Source: Enterococcus quebecensis (GTDB taxonomy: Bacteria > Bacillota > Bacilli > Lactobacillales > Enterococcaceae). Taken from it: a DNA stretch of 64,000 nt. Every line of letters begins with the position of its first letter. Positions within the stretch are counted from its first letter, which is position 1. The notes under the pieces are model-generated. The model was not told the DNA's origin. It ran no database searches and saw only the letters and a program-made list of their open reading frames with translations. The position numbers were made by a program, and so were the translations under genes. Shown piece after piece: positions 45,467 through 56,093 of the stretch. Location: assembly GCF_001730365.1 (NCBI RefSeq), contig NZ_MIKB01000016.1, positions 124,001 through 188,000 of the forward strand, in the 5' to 3' direction.

Positions 45467-47644
45467 TTAGATTTCTAAACGCCCGATCGCGGTTTTAGGG
45501 TTTTGTTCACCCGTTTTATCTAAGTGGAAAGTTTTGATTTTTTCGCCGTTTGTGAAAACAACGATCATTGTTGTTTGTTTACCAGCGGCTTTGATTTTTT
45601 CTAGATCAGCTGTGGCAATGGTTTCGCCAGCGGTTACTTTTTGCCCTTCATTAACATGAATTGTAAAGGCTGCTTCTTTCATTTCAACCGTATCAAGTCC
45701 CATATGGATAAGAACGTCAATTCCTTCTTCTGTTTGGATTCCTAATGCATGTTTTGATGGGAAAATACTGCTGATAACACCATCAATCGGAGCGTAAATT
45801 GTTTCAGTTGATGGGATAACAGCGAAACCATCACCCATCATTTTTTGTGAGAAGACAGGATCGTTCACTTGATCAATAGCAATCACTTCGCCTTTAGCGA
45901 CAGGAAGGATTGTTTTGGTAATGTTTAGATATTCTGCTTTTGAGACTGTTGAATCAGATTGAGTGACCTGTTGTGGTGTTGGGATAGTAACATTGGAATC
46001 CAATAAATCTTGAATATCTGATTTTAAGACATCAGCTTTCGGACCGTAAACAGCTTGAACACCATTATCTTTAACGATCAACCCCATAGCTCCTGCTTTT
46101 TTCCAGGCTTCTTCTGTTCCGACTTTATTTTTATCAGTTACGCTCACGCGCAAGCGAGTCATGCAAGCATCTACATCAACAATGTTTTCTTTCCCACCTA
46201 ATAAGTGAACAATTTCAATGAGTTGGGGATCAATTCCACCTGACTCTTGAGTACTTACTGATGATGAATCTGTTTGGGTATCGTTGTTATCGTAGTTTCC
46301 ATTTCTGCCAGGTGTGGCAAAGTTAAATTTTTTGATCATAAAATTAGCAATAAAGTAAGTGAAAACACCGAATAGTATAGTGCAAAGAATGAAATTCAGT
46401 AAATCGCCGCCTAAACCAGCTTTTAATGCTAATGGTGTTCTAGTCAAAAGTTCAATGTTTCCAAAAGAATGAACACGTAAATTGACAATGTCAGCCATCG
46501 CAAAGGCAGCTCCTTGGATCAGTGCATAGACAACGTATAAAGGAACAGCTGCGAACATAAACATAAATTCTAAAGGTTCGGTAACACCAGTCAAAAACAC
46601 AGCTAAAGCGGCTGAAAGATACATTGATTTATAACTTGAACGTTTGTCTGGATCGACATTACGATACATTGCTAACGTCATTCCCATCAAAATACCAGAA
46701 GCCCCAATCATTTGTCCAACTTTAAAGCGAGCAGGAGTCCAATTTGATAGCACGTAATTATATTGTGAAGTATCGCCGAGTCCTTTTAGGTTGACTAAAT
46801 CAGTGGCCCAAGCTAACCACAGAGGATCTTGTCCAAATACTTGCGTCCCTGCTTGTGCGCCAGATAAAATCTCATAAGTACCGCCAAGTTGTGTGTAATT
46901 GATTGGGATCGTCAACATATGATGCAGCCCAAATGGCAGTAGTAAACGTTCAAGAGTTCCGTATAGAAACGGTGCTAAAATCGGTGCAGTATCTTGAGAT
47001 TGAGCAATCCATAGCCCGAAGTTATTGATTCCCGCCTGAATATAAGGCCAAATAATTGCTAAAAGAATAGAGACAATCGTTGACCAGAGGATAACAACGA
47101 ATGGTACGAAACGTTTCCCGTTAAAAAATGAAAGTGCATCAGGCAGTTTTCGATAATTATAGTATTTATTGAAGGCCATTGCCCCTACGAAACCAGCGAT
47201 AATCCCGACAAATACACCCATATTTAGAGCAGGAGCTTCTAATACGCTAGTGAAGAATCCTTTGACCATTATTTTAGTGCCGAATAATGTATGAGTGAAT
47301 GCTTTGTCGTCTGCTAACATGTCGCTAGTTACGCCAAAAATCGAACCCGTGATTCGGTTGATTAAAATAAAAGAAAGTCCGGCCGCAAATGCACCGCCAG
47401 CACGTTCTTTTGCCCAGCTACCCCCAATTGCTAATGCAAATAAAATGTGTAAGTTGCCGATGACACCCCAACCGATATTTTCGATAACGCCGCCGGTTGT
47501 AGCGAGTATCGCCCAATCGGGATTGATTAAAGGGATGGTCTTTCCGATGCTGATCATGAGACCCGCTGCCGGCATTACCGCAATCACGACCATTAAAGCT
47601 TTACCGAACTTTTGCCAAAACTCGAAACTTAATAATTTTTTCAT
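45467..47644 (-). CDS. malT: Maltose-specific PTS transporter EIICBA
   Basis: A 725-residue glucose-family PTS permease. The EIIC membrane domain (about 1-440) includes LLPFGLHHMLTIPINYTQ and TGVTEPLEFMFMF. EIIB carries the phosphorylated Cys494 (VDVDACMTRLRV). EIIA carries His647 (VLIHMGLDTVEMK). It imports maltose as maltose 6'-phosphate using PEP. AAAGGAGAGAAAAAG precedes the ATG. The promoter region shared with malP holds three MalR/cre-like boxes. The assignment to maltose rather than glucose rests on the neighbours malP, pgmB and malR and on similarity in plan to E. faecalis MalT. Confidence 0.92.
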   Translation of the reverse strand: MKKLLSFEFWQKFGKALMVVIAVMPAAGLMISIGKTIPLINPDWAILATTGGVIENIGWGVIGNLHILFALAIGGSWAKERAGGAFAAGLSFILINRITGSIFGVTSDMLADDKAFTHTLFGTKIMVKGFFTSVLEAPALNMGVFVGIIAGFVGAMAFNKYYNYRKLPDALSFFNGKRFVPFVVILWSTIVSILLAIIWPYIQAGINNFGLWIAQSQDTAPILAPFLYGTLERLLLPFGLHHMLTIPINYTQLGGTYEILSGAQAGTQVFGQDPLWLAWATDLVNLKGLGDTSQYNYVLSNWTPARFKVGQMIGASGILMGMTLAMYRNVDPDKRSSYKSMYLSAALAVFLTGVTEPLEFMFMFAAVPLYVVYALIQGAAFAMADIVNLRVHSFGNIELLTRTPLALKAGLGGDLLNFILCTILFGVFTYFIANFMIKKFNFATPGRNGNYDNNDTQTDSSSVSTQESGGIDPQLIEIVHLLGGKENIVDVDACMTRLRVSVTDKNKVGTEEAWKKAGAMGLIVKDNGVQAVYGPKADVLKSDIQDLLDSNVTIPTPQQVTQSDSTVSKAEYLNITKTILPVAKGEVIAIDQVNDPVFSQKMMGDGFAVIPSTETIYAPIDGVISSIFPSKHALGIQTEEGIDVLIHMGLDTVEMKEAAFTIHVNEGQKVTAGETIATADLEKIKAAGKQTTMIVVFTNGEKIKTFHLDKTGEQNPKTAIGRLEI

Positions 47645-47670
47645 TCTTTTTCTCTCCTTTGCAATTATAA

Positions 47671-47684
47671 CGCAATCGTTTTCG
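47671..47684. promoter_or_regulatory. MalR/cre-like box downstream of malT -10
   Basis: CGCAATCGTTTTCG, a half-degenerate form of the TGCAATCGATTGCA palindrome. It is placed just downstream of the malT -10, so it could act as a roadblock operator. Confidence 0.55.
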
Positions 47685-47692
47685 TTGTTTGT

Positions 47693-47721
47693 AGTATAGA
47701 GCAGAATTTTATTTTTGTAAA
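47693..47721 (-). promoter_or_regulatory. malT promoter
   Basis: On the minus strand TTTACA, a 17-bp spacer and TATACT. A third operator-like site TGAAATCGATTCTT lies at 47730-47743, immediately upstream of the -35. Confidence 0.72.
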
Positions 47722-47821
47722 CCCTTAAATGAAATCGATTCTTTTTATTTACTTATAAAATGATGGTATCATGATATGTATAGAATATTCAACTGATAAG
47801 GGACAACGAATAAATAAATAT

Positions 47822-47853
47822 TTGACAATGCAATCGGTTGCGTTTATTATAAT
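47822..47853 (+). promoter_or_regulatory. malP promoter overlapped by MalR operator
   Basis: TTGACA at 47822, the operator variant TGCAATCGGTTGCG (47829-47842) and TATAAT at 47848. The spacing to TATAAT is 20 bp; ATTATA two bases earlier gives 18. Confidence 0.62.
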
Positions 47854-47887
47854 GCTGAGAAGCAGAATGTTTACAGGAGGAGAGAAA

Positions 47888-50167
47888 ATGAATCACTTAT
47901 TTGAAATAGATCCATGGAAAATTGCGACACATCAATTAGAAAGAAATCAACGTCGTTTGCAAGAGTCACTGACTTCAACAGGTAATGGCTATATGGGGAT
48001 GAGAGGGAACTTTGAAGAACAATACACAGGAGATCATCACCAAGGCACTTATTTAGCTGGTGTTTGGTATCCAGATAAGACAAGAGTAGGTTGGTGGAAG
48101 AACGGTTATCCTGATTATTTTGGCAAAGTCATCAATGCGTTGAATTTCATTGCTATGGATATTTTGGTAAATGGGGAAGCCGTTGATTTAGGTGTTCAAG
48201 AACCGAAAGATTTCTATTTGGAATTGGATATGCAGAATGGTCTATTGACGCGTACGTTTATTCTTGAAAATGCAAATACAAGTGTGAAATTTCGATTTGA
48301 GCGTTTTTTAAGTATTGTTCAGCAGGAGTTGGCCGTTATTCGAGTAACGGCAGAAGTTCTTAAAGGGAACGCAACTATTCAAGTTGTTTCAAAAATTGAT
48401 GGTGATGTTCGCAATGAAGACAGTAACTATGATGAAATGTTTTGGGAAGCTCAGCAATCAGGTTTTGAAGATACAGTTGGTTTTTTGACTACTCGAACGA
48501 TTCCTAATCCGTTTGGTATTGAACAGTTTAGTGTAACTGCTGCAATGAAACATTTGACAGAGGCTGAACTGGGCGTGTCTGAGACAGAATCATTGAAGGT
48601 ACAACAAGTATTTCAGGCCAATCTTGCAGAAGGTGAAACAGTCAGTATAGAAAAACAAGTGATTGTTTTGACTAGTCGTGATGTGCTGGAAGCGGAACAA
48701 AAAGTAAAAGCGGTTCAATTACTACAAGAAAACACGAAAAATTTTGATGAATTATTAAAAGAACAAAACGAAGCTTGGGCGAAGCGTTGGGCTCTTGCTG
48801 ATGTAGTAATCGAAGGAGACGCTGCAGCGCAACAAGGCATTCGTTTTAATTTATTCCAATTATTTACAACCTATTATGGTGAAGATCAACGGTTGAATAT
48901 AGGTCCCAAAGGTTTTACTGGTGAAAAATATGGCGGTGCTACTTATTGGGATACCGAAGCCTATGCTGTGCCTCTTTATTTGGCTTTAGCCAAACCAGAA
49001 GTGACGAAAAATCTATTGAAATATCGTTACAACCAATTGGAGCAGGCTAAACATAATGCTCGTCAACAAGGGTTAGCAGGTGCCCTATACCCGATGGTAA
49101 CATTTACTGGAATTGAATGTCATAATGAGTGGGAAATTACCTTTGAAGAAATCCATCGAAACGGTGCGATTGCCTATGCAATCTATAATTACGTGAATTA
49201 TACAGGAGATCATGAATATTTAAAAAATGAAGGATTACAAGTTCTAGCGGAAATTGCACGTTTTTGGGCAGATCGTGTTCATTTTTCTAAACGTAAACAA
49301 AAATACATGATTCATGGTGTCACAGGCCCTAATGAATATGAGAACAATGTTAACAATAACTGGTATACTAACACGATTGCCGCATGGGTGCTGCAATATA
49401 CACTAGAGAATTACACCAAGTATCAAACTGAAACACCCGTAGTTATTTCAGCGGAAGAACAAGAAAAATGGCAAGAAATTATTGAAAATATGTATTATCC
49501 ATTCGATGAAGAGCTAGGTGTTTTTGTACAGCACGATACTTTTTTTGATAAAGATTTGATGCCGAGAACAGCACTTTCACCTAAAGATTTACCATTGAAT
49601 CAACAATGGTCTTGGGATCGGATTTTACGTTCTTGCTTTATTAAGCAAGCAGATGTTTTACAAGGTATTTATTTCTTTAGTGAACGTTATACACGAGAAG
49701 AAAAAGAACGGAACTTTTTATTTTATGAGCCGATGACCGTTCATGAATCTTCTTTATCACCTAGTATCCATGCCGTTTTAGCAGCAGAACTTGGGATGGA
49801 AGAAAAAGCGGTAGAAATGTATCAACGAACAGCTCGCTTAGATTTAGATAATTACAACAATGATACTGAGGATGGGCTTCATATTACGTCGATGACAGGT
49901 AGTTGGCTTGCGATTGTACAAGGGTTTGCACAAATGAAAACCGCTAAAGAACAATTAAGTTTTGCACCATTTTTACCTAGTGCTTGGACAAGTTACGCTT
50001 TTCATGTAAACTATCGTGATCGACTATTGTACATCACTGTGGATCAAAAAAATGTACGTGTGCAATTAGTGTCAGGAGCTGAATTGTCCCTTGATTTATA
50101 CGGGGAAAAAATGGTTTTAGAGGATGAATTAGTTATCAAAATGGAGAAGGTGGATAATGATGTTTAA
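47888..50167 (+). CDS. malP: Maltose phosphorylase (GH65)
   Basis: A 759-residue cytoplasmic enzyme of normal GH65 length with the N-terminal beta-sandwich, an (alpha/alpha)6 barrel and the catalytic region [15 protein letters not shown], where the Glu is the general acid. It phosphorolyses maltose to glucose and beta-glucose-1-phosphate. The ATG at 47888 is chosen for AGGAGGAGAGAAA directly before it; an earlier in-frame ATG at 47771 would read through the promoter. The stop overlaps pgmB by 11 nt. It supplies the substrate of the next enzyme. Confidence 0.96.
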   Translation: MNHLFEIDPWKIATHQLERNQRRLQESLTSTGNGYMGMRGNFEEQYTGDHHQGTYLAGVWYPDKTRVGWWKNGYPDYFGKVINALNFIAMDILVNGEAVDLGVQEPKDFYLELDMQNGLLTRTFILENANTSVKFRFERFLSIVQQELAVIRVTAEVLKGNATIQVVSKIDGDVRNEDSNYDEMFWEAQQSGFEDTVGFLTTRTIPNPFGIEQFSVTAAMKHLTEAELGVSETESLKVQQVFQANLAEGETVSIEKQVIVLTSRDVLEAEQKVKAVQLLQENTKNFDELLKEQNEAWAKRWALADVVIEGDAAAQQGIRFNLFQLFTTYYGEDQRLNIGPKGFTGEKYGGATYWDTEAYAVPLYLALAKPEVTKNLLKYRYNQLEQAKHNARQQGLAGALYPMVTFTGIECHNEWEITFEEIHRNGAIAYAIYNYVNYTGDHEYLKNEGLQVLAEIARFWADRVHFSKRKQKYMIHGVTGPNEYENNVNNNWYTNTIAAWVLQYTLENYTKYQTETPVVISAEEQEKWQEIIENMYYPFDEELGVFVQHDTFFDKDLMPRTALSPKDLPLNQQWSWDRILRSCFIKQADVLQGIYFFSERYTREEKERNFLFYEPMTVHESSLSPSIHAVLAAELGMEEKAVEMYQRTARLDLDNYNNDTEDGLHITSMTGSWLAIVQGFAQMKTAKEQLSFAPFLPSAWTSYAFHVNYRDRLLYITVDQKNVRVQLVSGAELSLDLYGEKMVLEDELVIKMEKVDNDV

Positions 50168-50843
50168 AGGTGTCTTATTTGATCTAGATGGTGTGTTGAC
50201 CGATACAGCCGAATATCATTATCACGCGTGGCAGCGTCTAGGTAAAGAGATCGGGATTACGATTGATCGTACATTCAATGAAGAATTAAAGGGAGTCAGT
50301 CGTGAAGACTCCTTACAATTATTGCTAGCTTATGGAGGGCGATCTGGAGATTTCACCCCAGAAGAATTTGCTGAACTGGCACAGCGAAAAAATGAATATT
50401 ATGTAGAAATGATCCAAGAAGTCAGTCCGACTGATGTGTATCCAGGGATTTTGGAACTGTTGAAGACATTGAAAAGCCAAGGAATCAAAATATCATTAGC
50501 TTCCGCAAGTAAAAATGGACCGTTTTTATTGGAAAAAATGATGTTGATGGAATACTTTGACGGAATTGCAGATCCAGCCAAAGTAGTAAAAGGAAAACCA
50601 GATCCTGAAATTTTTCAATTAGCTGCTGAAGAAGTTGGGCTGACCGCAATAGAATGCATTGGGATTGAAGACGCCAAAGCAGGAATTCAAGCAATTATAG
50701 CGAGTGGTGCTTTACCAATCGGGGTTGGACGTTCAGAAGATTTAGGAGCGGATATCAGACTGGTTTCCTCCACAGAAGAATTGACAATAGATTTTTTAAG
50801 ATCTGTGTGGCAAACAGCAAGAAATAAGGGGGAATTCAGTTAA
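50157..50843 (+). CDS. pgmB: Beta-phosphoglucomutase
   Basis: A 228-residue HAD-superfamily enzyme with nucleophile Asp9 and acid/base Asp11 in [19 protein letters not shown], the conserved KG turn [15 protein letters not shown] and the [11 protein letters not shown] motif. It converts beta-glucose-1-phosphate to glucose-6-phosphate. GGAGAAGGTGGATA lies before the ATG and within the malP end, giving an 11-nt overlap and translational coupling. No mutarotase gene (malM) follows, unlike the order I recall for E. faecalis. Confidence 0.96.
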   Translation: MMFKGVLFDLDGVLTDTAEYHYHAWQRLGKEIGITIDRTFNEELKGVSREDSLQLLLAYGGRSGDFTPEEFAELAQRKNEYYVEMIQEVSPTDVYPGILELLKTLKSQGIKISLASASKNGPFLLEKMMLMEYFDGIADPAKVVKGKPDPEIFQLAAEEVGLTAIECIGIEDAKAGIQAIIASGALPIGVGRSEDLGADIRLVSSTEELTIDFLRSVWQTARNKGEFS

Positions 50844-50991
50844 ACGCTGATTGTAGTTGTAATCGTTAAGTCTATCACGTTTTCTTGATTGAAAATGATA
50901 ATAGCAACTAGGCATCAATCTGTGGTATTATTTTCTACGATAGAATTTTTTGATCATGCACGTATAAATAATTGTGAAAGGAGTGGAATAG

Positions 50992-52005
50992 ATGACGATT
51001 ACTGTTAAAGATGTTGCTAAAAAGGCCGGTGTTGCTACCTCTACGGTATCCAGAGTGATTAATGATCATTCTAGCATTTCAGATGCTACAAAGAAAAAAG
51101 TCTATAAAGTAATGGAAGAAATGGGGTATGTTCCAAATATTGCTGCACGTAACCTTGGCAAGCGTTCATCAGGTGCTGTAGGCGTGATTTTACCTCCTTT
51201 GGATTCTCGTGAGCGAATGGGAAATCCGTTTTATTTAGAAATCATTGAATCAATTAACGATGAAGCACGTAAACACGATATGACAACGGCGATCGCTACG
51301 GCACAGTCTTTTGAGGCGTTGATGGAAAATGTCCAGCTAATGCATCGTCAAAAACAAGTAGATGGATTTATCCTACTTTATTCAGATAAAGATGATCCAG
51401 TGATCGAGTATTTATTCAAAAATCACGTTCCTTTCTCATTGATCGGTCAACCCTATGTAAACGAGGATAAAGTAATTTATGTGGATAATGACAATCAATT
51501 ATTAGGAAAACATGCAACAGATTTTTTGATTGAAAATGGGCATAAAAATATTTTATTTATTACTAATACAACCCATGAAAATGTCTATTATGAGCGTTAT
51601 TTTGGCTACCAAAAAGCAATGATGTTGGCAGGATTAGCAGTACTGCCCTCAGTTGATATGGAAAGTCCAGAAGATTATGTGGCATTTGAAGAGCTTTTGA
51701 AAGAAACCAAGGCAACTGCGGCTGTTGTGATTGACGATATTTTTGCCATGCGGATGATTCAATTAGCACAAATGTATGGTTATCGTGTGCCAGATGATTT
51801 TTCTGTGATCAGTTTCAATAATTCGATTTATGCGACTTTAGTGCATCCATATCTCACAAGTATTGATATTGATATTGCAGAATTGGGCAAAATGGGCATG
51901 CAAAAACTGATGGAATCGTTGCAGGAAAAAGAAGCGACAGGTGTTCGTTTGGTCATTCCTCATAAGTTAATCAAGCGTGAGACGGTCCTTTCGTTGAAAG
52001 GGTAA
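50992..52005 (+). CDS. malR: LacI-family maltose regulator
   Basis: A 337-residue repressor with the N-terminal HTH VKDVAKKAGVATSTVSRVIN (about 5-24), the hinge helix ARNLGKRSS and a periplasmic-binding-protein-like ligand domain with DNDNQLLG and VIDDIFAM. It probably binds the TGCAATCGATTGCA-type palindromes at 39962, 40170 and around malT/malP, coordinating all maltose genes here. GAAAGGAGTGGAATAG precedes the ATG. It is 148 nt after pgmB, so it may have its own promoter as well as readthrough. A terminator follows at 52016. Confidence 0.92.
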   Translation: MTITVKDVAKKAGVATSTVSRVINDHSSISDATKKKVYKVMEEMGYVPNIAARNLGKRSSGAVGVILPPLDSRERMGNPFYLEIIESINDEARKHDMTTAIATAQSFEALMENVQLMHRQKQVDGFILLYSDKDDPVIEYLFKNHVPFSLIGQPYVNEDKVIYVDNDNQLLGKHATDFLIENGHKNILFITNTTHENVYYERYFGYQKAMMLAGLAVLPSVDMESPEDYVAFEELLKETKATAAVVIDDIFAMRMIQLAQMYGYRVPDDFSVISFNNSIYATLVHPYLTSIDIDIAELGKMGMQKLMESLQEKEATGVRLVIPHKLIKRETVLSLKG

Positions 52006-52015
52006 AAGCTGTGAT

Positions 52016-52063
52016 AAAACAGAGAAGATTTGAGTTTAATTATCGAATCCTCTCTGTTTTTTT
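52016..52063 (+). terminator. Terminator after malR
   Basis: AAAACAGAGA and GATT pair with AATC and TCTCTGTTTT around a small internal mismatch, followed by seven T residues. Confidence 0.8.
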
Positions 52064-52098
52064 GCATACTATATAAATAAAGCCAACAGTTTTTTATG

Positions 52099-52127
52099 TT
52101 GACAAAGAACTTATTCTATTTTAATAT
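52099..52127 (+). promoter_or_regulatory. copA promoter
   Basis: TTGACA, a 17-bp spacer and TAATAT, in the gap before copA. Confidence 0.65.
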
Positions 52128-52142
52128 AAAGTAGAAGTTAAA

Positions 52143-52160
52143 CGACTACAATTATAGTCG
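52143..52160. promoter_or_regulatory. CopY-like operator upstream of copA
   Basis: CGACTACAATTATAGTCG is an 18-bp palindrome with a single mismatched pair. Its centre TACAATTATA differs by one base from the cop box TACANNTGTA. It is placed just downstream of the -10, in repressor position. Confidence 0.5.
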
Positions 52161-52211
52161 TGTAGGTTATATAAACATAAAAGGAATAAATAGACAAAGG
52201 AGATGGGGAAA

Positions 52212-54677
52212 GTGGAAACAAAAACGTTTGATATAGAAGGAATGACTTGCGCTTCATGTGCCCAAACCGTAGAAAAGGCAACTGCTAAACTCACTGGTGT
52301 TTCAAAAGCAATGGTCAATTTAGCGACAGAAAAACTAAATGTTGAGTATGATGAAAATAGATTGTCGGAAAGAGACATTCAAAAAGCAGTTGCAGATGCG
52401 GGTTATGAAGCCTTAAGCAATGTCCAACAACGAACATTTGATATAGAAGGAATGACTTGTGCCTCATGTGCCCAAACGGTTGAAAAAACAACAAGTAAAC
52501 TAAACGGCGTTACAAAAGCATCGGTTAATTTAGCGACAGAAAAAATGGTTGTTGATTTTGATCCATCTGTTTTAAACATTTCTGATATTACAAAAGCAAT
52601 TGCAGACGCTGGTTATAGTGCAGTTGAGCAAGTCGATTCAGTAGATACGGTGGATAAAGATCGTGAAAAAAAACAAAAACATATCAAGGATATGTGGCAA
52701 CGTTTCTGGATGTCAGCTGTATTTACTGTTCCTTTATTATATATAGCAATGGGGCATATGATTGGACTGCCTTTACCGACATTTTTAGATCCGATGATGC
52801 ATCCAGAAACCTTTGCGGTAGTTCAGTTGGTTTTGACGATACCAGTATTGTACTTAGGTAGAAGTTTCTTTACGGTTGGCTTTAAGGCGTTAGTTAAAGG
52901 ACATCCCAACATGGATTCTTTAGTTGCGCTAGGAACAAGCGCAGCAGTTGCCTATAGTGTGTATGGCACAGTAATGATTTTTGCTGGAGATCCACAATTT
53001 ACGATGGCGCTATATTATGAATCTGCAGGTGTGATTTTAACCTTAATCACTTTAGGAAAATATTTTGAAGCTGTTTCAAAAGGAAAAACCTCAGAAGCAA
53101 TCAAAAAATTGATGGGCTTAGCACCGAAAAATGCGCGTGTTTTACGTAATGGAAAAGAAATGGAAATTCCTGTTGATAGTGTGCAGTTAGAGGATACGAT
53201 CATTGTTCGTCCTGGAGAAAAAATACCTGTTGATGGCGTTGTGATCGAAGGTTCTTCTGCGATTGATGAATCCATGTTGACGGGAGAAAGTATGCCCGTT
53301 GAAAAAAGAGTTGGGGATAATGTTATCGGTGCAAGCATCAATAAAAACGGCAGTTTTCGTTTTAAAGCGACAAAAGTCGGCAAAGATACCGCATTATCTC
53401 AAATTATCAAATTAGTTGAAGATGCCCAAGGTTCAAAAGCACCGATCGCTAAAATGGCAGATAAGATTTCTGGTGTTTTTGTACCAATCGTGATGGTTTT
53501 ATCTGTATTAGCTGGTCTCGCTTGGTATTTCTTGGGACAAGAGTCATGGGTATTTGCTCTAACGATTACTATTTCCGTTTTAGTTATCGCTTGTCCGTGC
53601 GCGCTAGGTTTAGCAACACCAACAGCCATTATGGTAGGAACAGGAAAAGGTGCTGAAAATGGTGTACTGATCAAAAGTGGAGATGCACTAGAAACAACTC
53701 ATAAAATCCAAACAATCGTTTTTGATAAAACAGGAACCATCACAGAAGGCAAACCGAAAGTGACGGATATCGTTACAGCAAATAATATGGTACAAGATGA
53801 GTTATTACGTTTAGCGGCATCTGCTGAAAAAGGTTCTGAACATCCATTAGGTGAAGCCATTGTTAATGGGGCTGAAGAAAAAAATCTAGTGTTTTCCTCA
53901 ACGGAAGCTTTTGAAGCCATTCCAGGTCATGGAATCGAAGTAATGATTGAAGGTAGCCGTTTATTATTAGGGAATAAAAAATTGATGACTGATCGAGAGA
54001 TTATTTTAGGAGATCTAGGTGCAACCTCTGATGGATTAGCAGAACAGGGGAAAACACCCATGTATATCGCTAAAGACGGTGTTCTTGCAGGAATTATTGC
54101 AGTAGCGGATACGATCAAACCTAATAGTATTCCAGCAATCAAAAAATTGCACCAAATGGGTATCGAAGTTGCGATGATCACAGGCGATAACAAACGAACA
54201 GCACAAGCCATCGCAAAACAAGTAGGGATCGATCGTGTCTTAAGCGAGGTATTACCAGAAGACAAAGCCAACGAAGTGATGAAGCTGCAAAAAGAAGGGA
54301 AGAAAGTTGCTATGGTTGGTGATGGAATCAACGATGCACCGGCCTTAGCCCAAGCAGATATTGGAATTGCAATTGGTTCAGGGACGGACGTTGCCATGGA
54401 ATCAGCAGATATTGTATTAATGAGAAGCGATTTGATGGATGTGCCGACAGCGGTAGAATTAAGTAAAGCCACTATCAAAAATATCAAAGAAAATCTCTTT
54501 TGGGCATTTGCTTATAATACATTAGGAATTCCTGTTGCTATGGGTGTGCTGTATTTATTTGGCGGTCCTTTATTAAACCCTATGATTGCAGGGGCTGCAA
54601 TGAGTTTTAGTTCAGTGTCTGTCCTGTTGAATGCGTTAAGATTGAAAGGGTTTAGACCTTCAGTGTTAAAAAAATAA
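52212..54677 (+). CDS. copA: Copper-translocating P-type ATPase (two HMA domains)
   Basis: An ~821-residue P1B-1 ATPase. Two N-terminal heavy-metal domains, each IEGMTCASC, are followed by TM helices with the CPC site (Cys461-Pro-Cys463, [11 protein letters not shown]), the phosphorylation Asp505 (DKTGT), HP in [18 protein letters not shown], and the Cu(I)-type YN in TM7 and MSFSS in TM8. It exports or moves monovalent copper across the membrane. The GTG at 52212 is preferred because AAAGGAG is 9 nt before it; the ATG at 52203 abuts that ribosome site. No copY or copZ gene is adjacent. Confidence 0.95.
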   Translation: METKTFDIEGMTCASCAQTVEKATAKLTGVSKAMVNLATEKLNVEYDENRLSERDIQKAVADAGYEALSNVQQRTFDIEGMTCASCAQTVEKTTSKLNGVTKASVNLATEKMVVDFDPSVLNISDITKAIADAGYSAVEQVDSVDTVDKDREKKQKHIKDMWQRFWMSAVFTVPLLYIAMGHMIGLPLPTFLDPMMHPETFAVVQLVLTIPVLYLGRSFFTVGFKALVKGHPNMDSLVALGTSAAVAYSVYGTVMIFAGDPQFTMALYYESAGVILTLITLGKYFEAVSKGKTSEAIKKLMGLAPKNARVLRNGKEMEIPVDSVQLEDTIIVRPGEKIPVDGVVIEGSSAIDESMLTGESMPVEKRVGDNVIGASINKNGSFRFKATKVGKDTALSQIIKLVEDAQGSKAPIAKMADKISGVFVPIVMVLSVLAGLAWYFLGQESWVFALTITISVLVIACPCALGLATPTAIMVGTGKGAENGVLIKSGDALETTHKIQTIVFDKTGTITEGKPKVTDIVTANNMVQDELLRLAASAEKGSEHPLGEAIVNGAEEKNLVFSSTEAFEAIPGHGIEVMIEGSRLLLGNKKLMTDREIILGDLGATSDGLAEQGKTPMYIAKDGVLAGIIAVADTIKPNSIPAIKKLHQMGIEVAMITGDNKRTAQAIAKQVGIDRVLSEVLPEDKANEVMKLQKEGKKVAMVGDGINDAPALAQADIGIAIGSGTDVAMESADIVLMRSDLMDVPTAVELSKATIKNIKENLFWAFAYNTLGIPVAMGVLYLFGGPLLNPMIAGAAMSFSSVSVLLNALRLKGFRPSVLKK

Positions 54678-54705
54678 ATGAGAGAAACAAGCTCATTATT
54701 AAGAT

Positions 54706-54755
54706 AAAAAAATTGACTACGTTCTTAGTGATTTGAAGAACGTAGTCAATTTTTT
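54706..54755. terminator. Bidirectional terminator
   Basis: A ~20-bp stem (arms containing AATTGACTACGTTCTT and AAGAACGTAGTCAATT) with A- and T-tails, between the convergent copA and nitroreductase genes. Confidence 0.9.
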
Positions 54756-54777
54756 ATGTTTAAGCAGATGTTCGTTT

Positions 54778-55449
54778 CTATTCGACGATCGTTAGAATTT
54801 CATCCGTTTTTTGCCGTTTTTTTAGTGGTATTTCATTTGTACGATAACCTAGACCGAGCATATAAGAAACACCGAATTCAGTAGTATCTAACAGTCCTTT
54901 TTTACTCAAATAAGTTTCCACCTCAACTCGATTAAACCCTTCAATCGGACAACTATCAATTTCCAACAAAGCTGCAGTGGTCATCATATTAGCTAATGCT
55001 ATATATGTTTGTTTAGACGCCCAATCGAATAATGAACGTTCGCTGTTTAAGTCGAAATCGTTTGTTTGAAACTGTTTAAACATTTGAGTTTGTGGAGCGT
55101 CTGGTGAAAATGGGAGACCAAAAACATCCTCTACCATATGTTTTACATGAGCGCTATCGGATACAACATTTTTACGAGCTAAAGCAATGATAAAATGACT
55201 TGCTCCATTTAAACTATTAACTGCTCCCCAAGAAAATTCTTTCAACTCTTCTTTTATTTGAGCGTTCTCTATCAATAGAAACGACCACGGCTCATATCCA
55301 AATGAGCTTGGTGATAAACGTGCTGCTTCTAAAATTGTTTCCCAATCTTCTGTTGGGATTTTTTTATTTGGATCAAAAGCTTTTGTAGCATGACGATGTT
55401 CAAAAGCTGTTAGAATTTCTTTTCGTTTGTCTTCTTTCGTTCTATTCAT
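54778..55449 (-). CDS. Nitroreductase-family NAD(P)H oxidoreductase
   Basis: A 223-residue FMN-binding protein with HRHATKAFDP and LSPSSFGYEPWSF near the N-terminus (FMN phosphate/ring contacts), and the C-terminal GVSYMLGLGYR. It is of the usual NfsB/YdgI-like length. It reduces quinones or nitro compounds in the cytoplasm. It lies 116 nt downstream of the HxlR-type regulator on the same strand and is a probable target of it. CAGGAAGATGAA precedes the ATG. Confidence 0.9.
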   Translation of the reverse strand: MNRTKEDKRKEILTAFEHRHATKAFDPNKKIPTEDWETILEAARLSPSSFGYEPWSFLLIENAQIKEELKEFSWGAVNSLNGASHFIIALARKNVVSDSAHVKHMVEDVFGLPFSPDAPQTQMFKQFQTNDFDLNSERSLFDWASKQTYIALANMMTTAALLEIDSCPIEGFNRVEVETYLSKKGLLDTTEFGVSYMLGLGYRTNEIPLKKRQKTDEILTIVE

Positions 55450-55565
55450 TTCATCTTCCTGCCTTCACATGATAGTTTATTGCGCATAGCAATAAGTGAC
55501 TTTAGTGTAAAGGAAGTAACAATTGTTGTAAATCGGGGAATTTTTTTATACCTTCTCTTAAATGA

Positions 55566-55913
55566 TTATTGAGAGCTTAATTGATGGGCATTAAATGCAT
55601 TGCCCCAATGATACATTGATTCAATAACAGGAGCCAAAGTTCGTCCGTAATCAGTCACTGAATAGCTTACGACTATCGGTTTTTCCTGTAGGACTGTTCG
55701 ACAAATTAGTCCATCTGCTTCTAAATCTTTTAATTGTAACGATAGCATTCTTTTTGTAATGCCAGGTACAAAGCGTTGCAATTCACTATAACGATAAGCA
55801 CCTTCAAAAATTAAATGGTACAGCAACACGCTTTTCCATTTACCTGAAATTAGCTGTAAAGTTGACTCTACAGAACAGCCATCTAAACAATTGTGTATCT
55901 TTCGGTTTGCCAT
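55566..55913 (-). CDS. HxlR-family transcriptional regulator
   Basis: A 115-residue winged-helix protein with the family pattern GKWKSVLLYHLIFEGAYRYSEL, GITKRMLSLQLKDLE and DYGRTLAPVIESMYHWG. It has Cys12 and a second N-terminal Cys (CLDGCSVE), which in HypR/YodB relatives is redox sensitive, so a quinone, aldehyde or diamide signal is plausible. It is divergent from an MFS pump and upstream of a nitroreductase, an arrangement fitting electrophile defence. Confidence 0.9.
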   Translation of the reverse strand: MANRKIHNCLDGCSVESTLQLISGKWKSVLLYHLIFEGAYRYSELQRFVPGITKRMLSLQLKDLEADGLICRTVLQEKPIVVSYSVTDYGRTLAPVIESMYHWGNAFNAHQLSSQ

Positions 55914-56005
55914 TGTGTCACATCCTAATACTTATGTTGTTTAAAAATGCTAGTGATGAATGATATATTATAGCATGAACACATTTAGGGATGAACTAAA
56001 ATATC

Positions 56006-56035
56006 TTGAAACCCACGAAAGTGTTGTGTTACTAT
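56006..56035 (+). promoter_or_regulatory. Promoter of leader ORF and MFS pump
   Basis: TTGAAA, an 18-bp spacer and TACTAT in the divergent region from the HxlR gene. It predicts an untranslated leader of roughly 150 nt that includes the short ORF at 56094. Confidence 0.6.
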
Positions 56036-56093
56036 TTAAAAGATACGAAATGAGTGTATAAAATAAAAGAAAAGAAAAGGAAGTGATAAGCAG

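Noticed and set aside
53927-54487. 186-codon minus-strand open frame inside copA
   Set aside because: It lies antisense to well-conserved P-type ATPase motifs and has no ribosome site. It is a coding shadow.
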